The notes beneath the pieces were generated by a model. That model saw only the letters and a program-made list of their open reading frames with translations. It was not told the DNA's origin and did no database searches. DNA of 64,000 bases from Mycolicibacterium xanthum (GTDB lineage: Bacteria; Actinomycetota; Actinomycetes; Mycobacteriales; Mycobacteriaceae), in NCBI RefSeq assembly GCF_019710635.1, contig NZ_JAIFZS010000055.1, forward strand, positions 1 to 64,000, given 5' to 3'. How positions within the stretch are numbered: position 1 is the stretch's first letter; each line of letters opens with the position of its first letter. Positions 1-8,000 of the stretch are shown here, piece after piece. The position numbers and the translations under genes were made by a program.

Positions 1-19
1 CCCCCCCCCCCCCCCCCCC
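1..19. repeat. Poly-C homopolymer at window edge
   Basis: Nineteen consecutive C residues open the window, ending five bases before the ATG of the first gene. The true length is unknown because the tract touches the edge. It occupies the place where a ribosome binding site or promoter would be expected, so it could be a slippage-prone tract or a sequencing or assembly artefact. Confidence 0.6.
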
Positions 20-24
20 GCTCG

Positions 25-1236
25 ATGGTCAAACCCGAGCGCCGCACCCGCACGGACCTCGTGGTGGCGGCGGCGATCGCCGGAGTCGTCGCGCTCGTCG
101 TGGCCGTCGTCTGGTGGACCAGTGACGCGCGCGCGACGGTCAGCCGCCCGGCCGACAACCCGCTGCCGGCGCTGAAGCCCGCCGCCGAGGTGCCCAACCT
201 GCTGCGGCAGCTGTGGAGCGCGCCCAGCGCCGAGACCAGCGCGCCCGTGGTGGTCGGCGGCGCGGTGGTCACCGGCGACGGCCAGACCATGGCCGGCCAC
301 GATCCGGGCACCGGCGACACGGTGTGGAGCTATGCCCGCGACCTGGAGCTGTGCGGCGTGACCTGGGTCTACAACTACGCCGTCGCGGTGTATCCGGACG
401 TCCGGGGGTGCGGGCAGGTCAGCACCGTCGACGCCAAGACCGGCAGGCGCGGACCGGCGCGCACCAGCTACTCCGACAAGCACGTGACGCTGTCCAGCGA
501 CGGCACCGCGGTGCTGTCCGCCGGCGAGACCCGGCTGGAGTTGTGGCGCTCGGACATGGTGCGGATGCTCAGCTACGGCGCGCTGGACGCCCCGATCAAA
601 CCGGGCACCCCGGCGTCGCCGGACTGCCGGTTCACCTCGGCCGCGGCCAGCTCGTCGGCGGTCTCGGTGCTGGAGGCCTGCGCCAACCAGTCCGATCTGC
701 GGCTGACGTTGTTGCGGCCGTCCGACGAGGAGGACACCCCGGAGGTCAAGTACGTCCAGCAGAAGGGCGTCAGTGACGGGGCGGGAGCGCGGGTGGTCGC
801 CGTCACCGAGACGACGACCGCGCTGTACGTGCCCACCCCGAAACCGCGGGTGGACATCATCGACGAGACCGGGACCGTCATCGACAGCACGGTGGTCAGC
901 GGGCCCCCGTCCCCGCAGGCGACCGCGTCACGGGCCGGCGACCTGATCACCTGGTGGACCGGCGAGGACCTGATGGTGTTCTCCGCCAACAACCTTCAGT
1001 ACAAGTACACCGTCGCCGCGGTGGGCCCGAACGCGCCGGTCGGCCCGGCCACCGTGATGGCCGGGCGGCTGATGGTGCCGGTCAGCGGCGGCTACGACCT
1101 GTTCGATCCGGCAACCGGGCAGGGCGACCGGCACATCGCGCTGCAGCGCTCGCCGGTCGACGGCCCGGTCGTGCCCGCGGTGGCCGGGTCCACGCTGCTC
1201 GAACAGCGCGGCGACGAGCTGGTCGCCCTGGGCTGA
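25..1236 (+). CDS. Membrane-anchored quinoprotein-like protein (Rv3212 homologue)
   Basis: The protein has 403 residues with a charged cytoplasmic N-terminus (KPERRTRTD), one membrane segment at about residues 11-31, and an outside domain. That domain contains PQQ-type beta-propeller blade signatures such as DPGTGDTVW near residue 94. Length and start match M. tuberculosis Rv3212 as recalled. The function is unknown; it may be an envelope-associated scaffold. It is convergent with the ParA-like gene and separated from it by an interrupted palindrome. The ATG follows the poly-C tract, so no clear ribosome binding site is visible. Confidence 0.8.
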   Translation: MVKPERRTRTDLVVAAAIAGVVALVVAVVWWTSDARATVSRPADNPLPALKPAAEVPNLLRQLWSAPSAETSAPVVVGGAVVTGDGQTMAGHDPGTGDTVWSYARDLELCGVTWVYNYAVAVYPDVRGCGQVSTVDAKTGRRGPARTSYSDKHVTLSSDGTAVLSAGETRLELWRSDMVRMLSYGALDAPIKPGTPASPDCRFTSAAASSSAVSVLEACANQSDLRLTLLRPSDEEDTPEVKYVQQKGVSDGAGARVVAVTETTTALYVPTPKPRVDIIDETGTVIDSTVVSGPPSPQATASRAGDLITWWTGEDLMVFSANNLQYKYTVAAVGPNAPVGPATVMAGRLMVPVSGGYDLFDPATGQGDRHIALQRSPVDGPVVPAVAGSTLLEQRGDELVALG

Positions 1237-1278
1237 CCCCGGCGTCTCCCCCGCCCCGCCGCCCCGCCCCCGCCGCCC

Positions 1279-1339
1279 GCCGAAATGGCATTCCGGCAGC
1301 GAAAAGTCGAGAGCAGCCCTGCTGGAATGCCAGTTCGGC
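1279..1339. repeat. Interrupted palindrome, family 1, copy A
   Basis: Two 21-base arms (1279-1299 and 1319-1339) are separated by 19 bases. The left arm contains GAAATGGCATTCC and the right arm contains GGAATGCCAGTTC. It lies between two convergent genes and could act as a bidirectional terminator or be a dispersed repeat. The same arm and spacer lengths recur at 10268-10328 and 61766-61826. Confidence 0.85.
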
Positions 1340-1379
1340 GCCGAAGGGGGGCTCAGACCTCCGGGGCGCCGAAGGGAGC

Positions 1380-2183
1380 TCAGACCTCCGGGGTGAAGGT
1401 GGCCAGCCCCTTGCCGTTCTTCCAGTGCTTGAGCAGCGCGGTCGCCAGCTCCCGGTAGGCCAGCGCCCCCTTGTTCTTGCGCCCGGTCAGCACCGATGAC
1501 CCGGAGGCGCTGGCCTCGGCGAACCGCACGGTGCGGGGGATCGGGGGCGCCAGCACCGGCAGGTTGTAGCGGTCGGCCACGTCGAGCAGCACGTCGCGGC
1601 TGTGGGTGGTGCGCGAGTCGTACAGCGTGGGCAGCGCACCCAGCAGCGTCAGGTCGGCGTTGGTGATCTGCTGCACGTCGTTGATGGTGCGCAGGAACTG
1701 CCCGACCCCGCGGTGGGCCAGCGTCTCGCACTGCAGCGGCACGATCACGTCGTCGGCGGCGGTCAGGCCGTTGAGCGTCAACACCCCCAGCGACGGCGGG
1801 CAGTCGACGATCACCACATCGAACGGGTCGGCAGTCGCCTCCACCTTGGCCAGCGCGCGCTTGAGCGCGTACTCCCGGCCGGCCCGCATCAGCAGCATCG
1901 CCTCCGCCCCGGCCAGGTCGATGTTGGCCGGCAACAACGTCATTCCCTCCGACGTCCCGACCAGCGCAGCGCCCGGCTCGACCTCGCCGAGCAGCACCTC
2001 GTGCACCGAGACGGCCAGCTTGTCGGGGTCCTGACCGAGGGAGAACGTCAGACAGCCCTGCGGATCGAGGTCCACGAGCAGCACCCGTTTCCCCAGCTCC
2101 ACCATCGCCGCACCCAACGATGCCACCGTCGTGGTCTTGGCGACCCCACCCTTTTGATTGGCGACAGCAAGTACCCGCGTCAC
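1380..2183 (-). CDS. ParA/Soj-like ATPase (Rv3213c homologue)
   Basis: This is a 267-residue deviant Walker A ATPase of the ParA/MinD superfamily. The P-loop KGGVAKTT is near residue 10, the Walker A' aspartate lies in LLVDLDPQG, and the Walker B is VVIVDCPPS. It is likely a cytoplasmic dimerising ATPase that positions DNA or a protein complex. No ParB partner is adjacent, so it is an orphan and not the chromosomal parAB locus. The GTG at 2183 was chosen because a CAGGAT -10-like hexamer ends seven bases upstream, giving a leaderless start and a length close to the M. tuberculosis protein (266). An ATG three codons further upstream is an alternative. Confidence 0.85.
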   Translation of the reverse strand: MTRVLAVANQKGGVAKTTTVASLGAAMVELGKRVLLVDLDPQGCLTFSLGQDPDKLAVSVHEVLLGEVEPGAALVGTSEGMTLLPANIDLAGAEAMLLMRAGREYALKRALAKVEATADPFDVVIVDCPPSLGVLTLNGLTAADDVIVPLQCETLAHRGVGQFLRTINDVQQITNADLTLLGALPTLYDSRTTHSRDVLLDVADRYNLPVLAPPIPRTVRFAEASASGSSVLTGRKNKGALAYRELATALLKHWKNGKGLATFTPEV

Positions 2184-2271
2184 ACCGCCCATCCTGTCAC
2201 GTCCGGCGAGCACTGTTCATCTTTGACCCGCCCGCGCATGCCGACGCACCCCGTGGGGCACAATCGGGACT

Positions 2272-2883
2272 GTGGGAGTCCTGCAACACCGGCTGGTCCT
2301 GCTCCGCCACGGCGAGACGGAGTGGTCGAAGAGCGGCCAGCACACCAGCCGCACCGAGCTGGAGCTGACCCCGCACGGCCGCGAGCAGGCCGCGGCCGCC
2401 GCCGACCCGCTGCGGCAGCTGCAGCTGGACGATCCGTTCGTGGTCAGCAGCCCACGGATTCGCGCCCGCATCACCGCCGAGCTGGCCGGCCTGACCGTCG
2501 ACGAGGTCGATCCGCTGATCAGCGAATGGGATTACGGCGACTACGAGGGAACCACGACGGTGGACATCCGCCGGGCGGTGCCGAACTGGCTGGTGTGGAC
2601 CCACGGCTGCCCGGGCGGGGAGAATTCCGCGCAGGTCAGCGCGCGCGCCGACAAGGCGATCGCGATGGCGTTGCAGCAATTGGAGTCCCGTGACGTGGTG
2701 TTCGTCGGGCACGGCCATTTCTCCCGGTCGGTCATCACCCGCTGGCTCGAGCAACCCCTCTACGAGGGCATCCGGTTCGCGATGCCCGCGGGGTCGGTCG
2801 CGGTGTGCGCGTTCGAGCACGGGGTGCGCCAACTCGTCGCGCTGGGCCTGACGGGCCGCCCCGACCCGGCCGGATCGGCGTGA
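2272..2883 (+). CDS. gpm2: Histidine phosphatase family protein (Rv3214/Gpm2 homologue)
   Basis: The 203-residue protein belongs to the phosphoglycerate mutase-like superfamily. The phosphohistidine motif LLRHGETEW is at residues 10-18 and the second catalytic histidine is in VGHGHFSR. Although named after phosphoglycerate mutase, the M. tuberculosis protein was characterised as a broad acid phosphatase, so mutase activity should not be assumed. CACAAT at 2259-2264 lies seven bases before the GTG, consistent with a leaderless transcript. It overlaps entC by GTGA, so the two are translationally coupled. Confidence 0.9.
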   Translation: MGVLQHRLVLLRHGETEWSKSGQHTSRTELELTPHGREQAAAAADPLRQLQLDDPFVVSSPRIRARITAELAGLTVDEVDPLISEWDYGDYEGTTTVDIRRAVPNWLVWTHGCPGGENSAQVSARADKAIAMALQQLESRDVVFVGHGHFSRSVITRWLEQPLYEGIRFAMPAGSVAVCAFEHGVRQLVALGLTGRPDPAGSA

Positions 2884-3977
2884 CCCGGGAACCGTCCTTC
2901 GTCCTCGCCGGCCCGGATGGCGTGATCGTCGCCGACGGGGTGCACACCGCCTTCCCCGACATCGCCGACGCGCGCGCCGCCCTCGCCTCCCACAGCACGC
3001 CGATCATCGTGGGCGCCTTGCCTTTCGACCTGTCCACGCCGGCCGCGCTGATCCGCCCGCAGACCGCACGGTCCTTCGCCGAGCTGCCCGCCTGGCCGCT
3101 GCGCGAGCTGCCGACAGTCGAGATCGCCGAGACCCTGCCGCCCGCCGACGAGCACCGCGACCGCATCCGCGCCGCCCTGCAACGGTTGCGCGACCCGGAC
3201 GGCGCCCTGACCAAGGTGGTCCTGGCCCGGGCGCTGCGGCTGGTCGCCGACGGGCGGCTGGACGCCAGGACCGTGCTGCACCGGCTGGTCGCCGACGACC
3301 CGCAGGCCACCGAGTACCTCGTCGACCTGTCCGCGGCCGGTGACGGCTACTCCGGCACGGTGCTGGTCGGCGCGAGCCCCGAGCTGCTGGTCGCCCGCCA
3401 CGGGGACCAGGTCGTGTGCCGGCCGTTCGCGGGTTCGGCGCCGCGGCTGGCCGACCCGGACGAGGACGCGGCCAGCGGCGCGGCGCTGGCCGACTCGGCC
3501 AAGAACCGCCACGAGCACCAGCTGGTCGTCGACGCGTTGCGCGAGGCGCTCGACCCGCTGTGCACCGACCTGCAGATCGCCGAACAGCCCCAGCTGAGCA
3601 AGACCGCTGCGGTATGGCACCTGTACACGCCCATCTCCGGGCGGCTACGCGAGAAGTCCACCACCGCACTGGATCTCGCTGTCGCGCTGCACCCGACGCC
3701 GGCGGTCGGCGGCTCCCCCAACGCGGAGGCGACCGCGCTGATCGCCGAGATCGAGGGCGACCGCGGGTTCTATGCGGGCACCGTGGGCTGGTGCGACCAG
3801 CGCGGCGACGGCCGGTGGGTGGTGTCGATCCGGTGTGCCCAGCTGTCGGCCGACCGGCGCACGGCCGTCGCGCACGCCGGCGGTGGCATCGTGGCCGAAT
3901 CCGATCCGGACGACGAAGTCGCGGAGACCACCACGAAGTTCCGGACGATCCTGTCCGCGTTGGGAGTGACACCGTGA
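2880..3977 (+). CDS. entC: Isochorismate synthase
   Basis: The 365-residue chorismate-binding enzyme carries the C-terminal signatures HPTPAVGGSPNAEA, EGDRGFYAGTVGW and RCAQLSAD, with a family AGGGIVAESDP element near the end. It converts chorismate to isochorismate and would feed menaquinone or salicylate-type siderophore synthesis; no mbt or men genes are nearby. The GTG at 2880 overlaps the gpm2 stop (GTGA), and the stop overlaps the acetyltransferase start the same way. The N-terminal 60 residues are less conserved, as usual. Confidence 0.9.
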   Translation: MTREPSFVLAGPDGVIVADGVHTAFPDIADARAALASHSTPIIVGALPFDLSTPAALIRPQTARSFAELPAWPLRELPTVEIAETLPPADEHRDRIRAALQRLRDPDGALTKVVLARALRLVADGRLDARTVLHRLVADDPQATEYLVDLSAAGDGYSGTVLVGASPELLVARHGDQVVCRPFAGSAPRLADPDEDAASGAALADSAKNRHEHQLVVDALREALDPLCTDLQIAEQPQLSKTAAVWHLYTPISGRLREKSTTALDLAVALHPTPAVGGSPNAEATALIAEIEGDRGFYAGTVGWCDQRGDGRWVVSIRCAQLSADRRTAVAHAGGGIVAESDPDDEVAETTTKFRTILSALGVTP

Positions 3978-4462
3978 CCGGCACCGTCATCCGCACCGCG
4001 CGCCCCGGCGACGAGGCCGCCCTGACCGCGATGATCCACGAGCTGGCCGAGTTCGAGCGTGCGGCGCAGGAGTGCACGGTGACCGAGGCCCAGCTCGCCG
4101 AGGCGCTGTTCGGGCCCCGGCCCACGCTGTATGCGCACGTCGTCGACGTGGACGGCGAGCCGGCCGCCGGCGCGCTGTGGTTCTTGAACTTCTCCACCTG
4201 GGACGGCGTGCCCGGGGTCTACCTCGAGGACCTCTACGTGAGGCCGCGGTTCCGCAGGCGCGGCCTGGCCCGCCGGCTGCTGGCCACCCTGGCGGCCGAG
4301 TGCGTGCAGCACGGCTACACCCGGCTGAGCTGGGCGGTGCTGGATTGGAACGTCAACGCCATCGCGTTCTACGACGGCATCGGCGGACGGCCGCAGAGCG
4401 AGTGGATCACCTACCGGGTGTCGGGCCCGCAGCTCGCGGAACTGGCCGAATCCGGCCGGTGA
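3974..4462 (+). CDS. GNAT-family N-acetyltransferase (Rv3216 homologue)
   Basis: The 162-residue protein is a single GNAT domain. The acetyl-CoA binding element is PRFRRRGLARRLL, preceded by the beta-strand VYLEDLYV, and the C-terminal part has the SWAVLDWNVNAIAFYD motif typical of diamine/small-amine acetyltransferases of the SSAT type. It is third in the gpm2-entC operon with a GTGA overlap. The substrate is unknown. Its stop lies three bases from the end of the convergent membrane-protein gene. Confidence 0.87.
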   Translation: MTGTVIRTARPGDEAALTAMIHELAEFERAAQECTVTEAQLAEALFGPRPTLYAHVVDVDGEPAAGALWFLNFSTWDGVPGVYLEDLYVRPRFRRRGLARRLLATLAAECVQHGYTRLSWAVLDWNVNAIAFYDGIGGRPQSEWITYRVSGPQLAELAESGR

Positions 4463-4465
4463 ACC

Positions 4466-4849
4466 TCAGCGTTGGTCGCCGGCCCGCGCCACCCAGTGCA
4501 GCGTCGACGGGCTGAACAGCAGGCCGAGCGCCGCGACCGACACCGCGGCGACCCCGACCGCGTAGCGCAGCTGCCCGGAGGTGAACACGTACCAGGCCAC
4601 CCCGAGCAGCAGCAGGTTGGCGAACACGGCGATGCCCCGGCCCCAGCGGCGCCCGGTCCACAGCGCCCAGCCCGCCGCCGCCACCACCGAGCCCATGATC
4701 GCGAACCATGCCGCGGTGCCGTACCCGCTGATGGCGTCCTCGTGGTGACCGGCCGCCTGCCGGACGATCAGCACGACCGCGACCACGACGGCCGCCGCGC
4801 CCTCCAGTCCGGCGATCCCGCCGGCGATGCGCACCGCGCGCGGGGTCAC
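4466..4849 (-). CDS. Small integral membrane protein (Rv3217c homologue)
   Basis: The 127-residue protein has four predicted membrane segments (about residues 8-29, 45-63, 70-88 and 96-112), with RRWGRG in a central loop. It resembles Rv3217c in size and position. Its GTG start overlaps the stop of aroQ (GTGA at 4846-4849), so here it sits at the 3' end of the quinate/shikimate operon. In M. tuberculosis it has no such partner. A link to aromatic transport is conceivable but nothing in the sequence proves it. Confidence 0.8.
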   Translation of the reverse strand: MTPRAVRIAGGIAGLEGAAAVVVAVVLIVRQAAGHHEDAISGYGTAAWFAIMGSVVAAAGWALWTGRRWGRGIAVFANLLLLGVAWYVFTSGQLRYAVGVAAVSVAALGLLFSPSTLHWVARAGDQR

Positions 4850-5289
4850 CGGGAAAGCCTGTCGGCCAGGTAGCGCACCGCCAGCTCGTAGCCCAGCGGG
4901 CCGGCCCCGGCCACCACCATCTCCGCGACGGCGGAGACATACGAGTGGTGCCGGAACTCCTCGCGGGCGTGGATGTTGCTCAGGTGCACCTCGGCGACCG
5001 GCAGCCCGACCGAGCGCAGCGCGTCGGCGATGGCCACCGAGGTGTGGCTGTAGGCCGCCGGGTTGATGACGATGGCGGCGCAGTCGGTCCGGGCCGCATG
5101 GATGGCGTCGATGAGCACACCTTCGTGATTGCTCTGCACCGCCCGGACCGCCAGGCCGTGCTCGGCGGCGACGGCGCTGACCCGCGCCTCGATCTCGGCC
5201 AGCGTGGTGCTGCCGTACACCTCGGGCTGCCGGGTGCCCAGCAGGTTCAGGTTCGGCCCGTTGACGAGGAGCAGGCGGCGTTCGGTCAC
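4846..5289 (-). CDS. aroQ: Type II 3-dehydroquinate dehydratase (catabolic)
   Basis: The 147-residue enzyme opens with the family signature NGPNLNLLG, followed by catalytic Arg20 and Tyr25 in the flexible lid (TRQPEVYG), then QSNHEGVLIDAIH, NPAAYSHTS and HLSNIHAREEFR. It interconverts 3-dehydroquinate and 3-dehydroshikimate as a cytoplasmic dodecamer. Coupling by GTGA overlap to qsuB upstream and to the membrane gene downstream points to a catabolic role (QsuC-like), distinct from the biosynthetic copy normally found with aroB/aroK elsewhere. Confidence 0.93.
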   Translation of the reverse strand: MTERRLLLVNGPNLNLLGTRQPEVYGSTTLAEIEARVSAVAAEHGLAVRAVQSNHEGVLIDAIHAARTDCAAIVINPAAYSHTSVAIADALRSVGLPVAEVHLSNIHAREEFRHHSYVSAVAEMVVAGAGPLGYELAVRYLADRLSR

Positions 5290-7136
5290 CGTTGTACGGT
5301 ACCGGCGGCCGGCCGCGGTCTCGGCCGCACCGTGCCGACGCTGCCGCGCTGGGCTGCCAACCGGACCGGGGCGTTGTCCACCCCGTAGCCGTCGTAGTGC
5401 CCGAAGCGCTGGACGAATTCGAAGAACACCGACCCCACGGTGCGGGTGTAGAAGTGCACGAAATGCCCCGCCGGACTGCGATCGTAGAGCAGGTTGAGCT
5501 CTCGCAGCTCGGCGAGCTCGGCGCCGTCGATACCGAAGCGGCCGTGCAGGTAGTCGTAGTAGTTGTCGGACACGGGCAGGAACTGCAGTCCGCGTTCGGC
5601 CGCGCTGCGCGCCAGCGCGACGACGTCGGAGCAGGCGAAGGCCACGTGCTGGGCCATGCCGGCGCCCTCGAGAGCATGCGGCGCGACGTTGAGCGGCAAC
5701 CGGATCGCCCCATCGGCGGTGCGCATCACCTGGCTGCGCACCAGCCCCCGCGGCCCGGGCACCTCGGCCGGCGGGTCAGCGGTCAGACCGAACACACTGG
5801 CCAGGAACAGCACGGCGTCCTCGGCCGTCTGCCAGGGTTGGTTGAGATTCACGTGGTCGATCACGTCCACCGGGGCCGACGGGTTCGACAGGCCGGCCTC
5901 GAACTCGGCGACCCATTCGGGGACGCCGTGGGACTCGGTGATCCAGAAGAACTCGGTGCCGTCGGGGGCGACGGCCGCGCCGAAGGGCTGTTCGGAGGCA
6001 TGGGTGCGCCGGTAGGCGACCGGGGCCATCAGCTCGGCGGCCCGTGCGCTGGTGGCGCCGGAGTCGGGGACCTGCAGGCCCACCGCCGCCACGTGGGGTT
6101 GCCGGTCGCGGGCCTGCTGTTCGTTGAGCACCACCCGGGCGTTGCCGGCCGACCACAGTGACACCGGCTTGGTGCGGTGGCGGCCGCACATCGCGAAGCC
6201 GAGCTGGGCGAGCAGCACCTCCATCTCACTGGTGTCCTCGGCCTTGAGCTCGACGAAGTCGAAGGCCGTCGGCGGCTTGGCCACCGTCAACGTGCTGAGC
6301 GCCGGGCGCCAGCCCTCCGGGTTGGCCGTGGCCACGTTGTCCTGCAGCCACAGCAGCGAGCGCAGCGCGTGCACCGCCGTCTGCCCGGGGTCGGTCTGGC
6401 GGAACGTGTCGTTGAACACCTCCAACGACAGCGGCCCCTCGTACCCGGCCGCCAGCACGCAGGTCACGAATCGCGACAGGTCGAACGCGCCTTCGCCCGG
6501 GAACAGCCGGTGGTGGCGACTCCACGACAGCACGTCCATCGACAACGCGGGAGCGTCGGCGAGCTGGAGGTAGAAGATCTTCTCGCCCGGGATGTCGGCG
6601 ATGGCCGACGGGTCGTGGCCGCGGGAGAGCACGTGGAAGCTGTCCAGGCAGATGCCGACCGCGGGATGGTCGGCGAGTTCGACGACGTGCCACGCGCGGC
6701 GGTAGTCGTCGATGAATCGCCCCCAGGCCAGGGCCTCGAACGCGATGCGGATGCCGTGGGTCTCGGCGGCCTCGCCGATGCGGCGCAGCTGATCGGCGGA
6801 GACCTCGTCGGAGTCGACGGTCGCGGTGGCGACGTTGCTGCACACCAGCACGGTGTCGATGCCGAGTCGGGCAGCGGTGGCGAAGGTGGCCGAGGCCCGG
6901 CGGATGTTGTCGGCGAAGGTGGCCTCGTCGACGCCTTCGAGGTCGCGCAGCGGCTGGTAGAGATCCAGCGACAGCCCGAGGCGACTGGCCAGCGCGCGGA
7001 TCTCCTCCGGCGAGTGGTCGCCGGCGATCAGATCGGGCTCGAAGATCTCCACACCGTCGAATCCCGCCGCGGCGCACGCGTGCAGCTTCTCCACCAGTGA
7101 TCCGGACAGACACACGGTTGCGATCGAGGTCCTCAT
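5286..7136 (-). CDS. qsuB: 3-dehydroshikimate dehydratase (QsuB type)
   Basis: The protein has 616 residues in two parts. Residues 1-270 form a TIM-barrel sugar isomerase/AP-endonuclease-2 fold (TVCLSG, FDGVEIFEPDL, AFEALAWGRF, ICLDSFHVLS, GPLSLEVFND). About residues 290-600 form a 4-hydroxyphenylpyruvate dioxygenase-like VOC module (IDHVNLNQP, QHVAFACSD, FFEFVQRFGHYDGYG). This architecture and length match Corynebacterium QsuB (about 618), which dehydrates 3-dehydroshikimate to protocatechuate. The ATG at 7136 was chosen over an adjacent GTG because TACATT lies six bases upstream. That -10 overlaps a dyad operator at 7146-7159, so repression by the adjacent TetR is likely. Confidence 0.93.
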   Translation of the reverse strand: MRTSIATVCLSGSLVEKLHACAAAGFDGVEIFEPDLIAGDHSPEEIRALASRLGLSLDLYQPLRDLEGVDEATFADNIRRASATFATAARLGIDTVLVCSNVATATVDSDEVSADQLRRIGEAAETHGIRIAFEALAWGRFIDDYRRAWHVVELADHPAVGICLDSFHVLSRGHDPSAIADIPGEKIFYLQLADAPALSMDVLSWSRHHRLFPGEGAFDLSRFVTCVLAAGYEGPLSLEVFNDTFRQTDPGQTAVHALRSLLWLQDNVATANPEGWRPALSTLTVAKPPTAFDFVELKAEDTSEMEVLLAQLGFAMCGRHRTKPVSLWSAGNARVVLNEQQARDRQPHVAAVGLQVPDSGATSARAAELMAPVAYRRTHASEQPFGAAVAPDGTEFFWITESHGVPEWVAEFEAGLSNPSAPVDVIDHVNLNQPWQTAEDAVLFLASVFGLTADPPAEVPGPRGLVRSQVMRTADGAIRLPLNVAPHALEGAGMAQHVAFACSDVVALARSAAERGLQFLPVSDNYYDYLHGRFGIDGAELAELRELNLLYDRSPAGHFVHFYTRTVGSVFFEFVQRFGHYDGYGVDNAPVRLAAQRGSVGTVRPRPRPAAGTVQR

Positions 7137-7145
7137 CACAGCAAT

Positions 7146-7159
7146 GTACCAATTAGTTC
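7146..7159. promoter_or_regulatory. TetR-type operator over the qsuB promoter
   Basis: GTACCAATTAGTTC fits the dyad GWAC-N6-GTWC. It overlaps the presumed -10 of qsuB (TACATT read on the minus strand, 7148-7143) and lies between qsuB and the divergent tetR. A sister site is at 7970-7983. Confidence 0.7.
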
Positions 7160-7214
7160 ATTAGAGCGGAAGGGTGCGGACGCAACCGACGGGCGAACAG
7201 TAAGCTCAGCGATC

Positions 7215-7862
7215 GTGGCCGCCAAGCCGAAGACCGAACTCCAGCGCGACGCCGAGCGCACCCGCGCCGAACTTCTGGCGGTCGCCACCGAGGTGTTCGC
7301 CGAGTCGGGCTACTCCGGCGCGCGGGTCGACGAGATCGCCGAACGCACCCGGACCACCAAGCGGATGATCTACTACTACTTCGGCGGGAAAGAGCAGCTC
7401 TACCTGGCGGTTCTGGAGCACGCCTACCGGGGGATCCGCGACGCGGAACAGAAGCTCACGGTCGATCACGCCAATCCCGTCGAGGCCATCCGCCGGCTCG
7501 CGGAGGTCACCTTCGACCACCACATCGCCCATGACGCGTTCATCCGGCTGGTATCCATCGAGAACATTCACCGCGGCGAGTTCATCCGCCGCCTGTCATC
7601 GCTACGGGAACTGTCCGCCCCGGCGACATCCCTGCTCGACGACATCCTGCGGGACGGCCGGGACGCGGGGCTGTTCCGGGCCGACGTCACCGCTCTCGAC
7701 GTTCACCTGGTGATCAGCTCGTACTGCGTGTTCCAGGTCGCCAACCGCTACACCTTCGGCTTCCTGTTCGACATCGACCTGGCCGACGTCTCCCAGCGCG
7801 CGCACCTGCGCCGGATGCTCGGCGACGTCGTCGTCGGCTGGTTGACCACCTCGGCACGCTGA
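7215..7862 (+). CDS. TetR-family regulator of the quinate/shikimate genes
   Basis: The 215-residue protein has an N-terminal TetR helix-turn-helix at about residues 17-62 (VFAESGYSGARVDEIAERT, then KRMIYYYFGGKEQLY) and a ligand-binding C-terminal half. It is divergent from qsuB and upstream of qsuD-qsuA; near-identical dyads precede both operons, so it probably represses both until an aromatic-pathway intermediate binds. A leaderless start is suggested by TAAGCT at 7201-7206, eight bases before the GTG. In Corynebacterium the analogous regulator QsuR is LysR-type, so the control here is different. Confidence 0.85.
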   Translation: MAAKPKTELQRDAERTRAELLAVATEVFAESGYSGARVDEIAERTRTTKRMIYYYFGGKEQLYLAVLEHAYRGIRDAEQKLTVDHANPVEAIRRLAEVTFDHHIAHDAFIRLVSIENIHRGEFIRRLSSLRELSAPATSLLDDILRDGRDAGLFRADVTALDVHLVISSYCVFQVANRYTFGFLFDIDLADVSQRAHLRRMLGDVVVGWLTTSAR

Positions 7863-7931
7863 CCGAACCGCCCTCCTGACCCGCCTCGGCGCGGCTCTAC
7901 CACCGACTATGGGCGTCGTCACATTTTGTCC

Positions 7932-7983
7932 TTGACGCGGCTTGCGCCACAATGCTCTACTTAGCGTACGAACCAGTTAGTAC
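7932..7983 (+). promoter_or_regulatory. qsuDA promoter with TetR operator
   Basis: A TTGACG -35 candidate (7932-7937) is followed about 18 bases later by a weak -10 around 7956-7962. The dyad GAACCAGTTAGTAC at 7970-7983 then sits just downstream, where bound repressor would block initiation or clearance. A GGAGG ribosome binding site is at 7991-7995, ahead of the ATG at 8001. Confidence 0.6.
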
Positions 7984-8000
7984 ATTAAGGGGAGGCGGAC

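Noticed and set aside
4466..5713. A 415-residue single protein covering aroQ and the membrane gene region
   Set aside because: The first two thirds of the frame are the shadow of qsuB and aroQ; only the last 127 residues are a real membrane protein, starting at GTG 4849.
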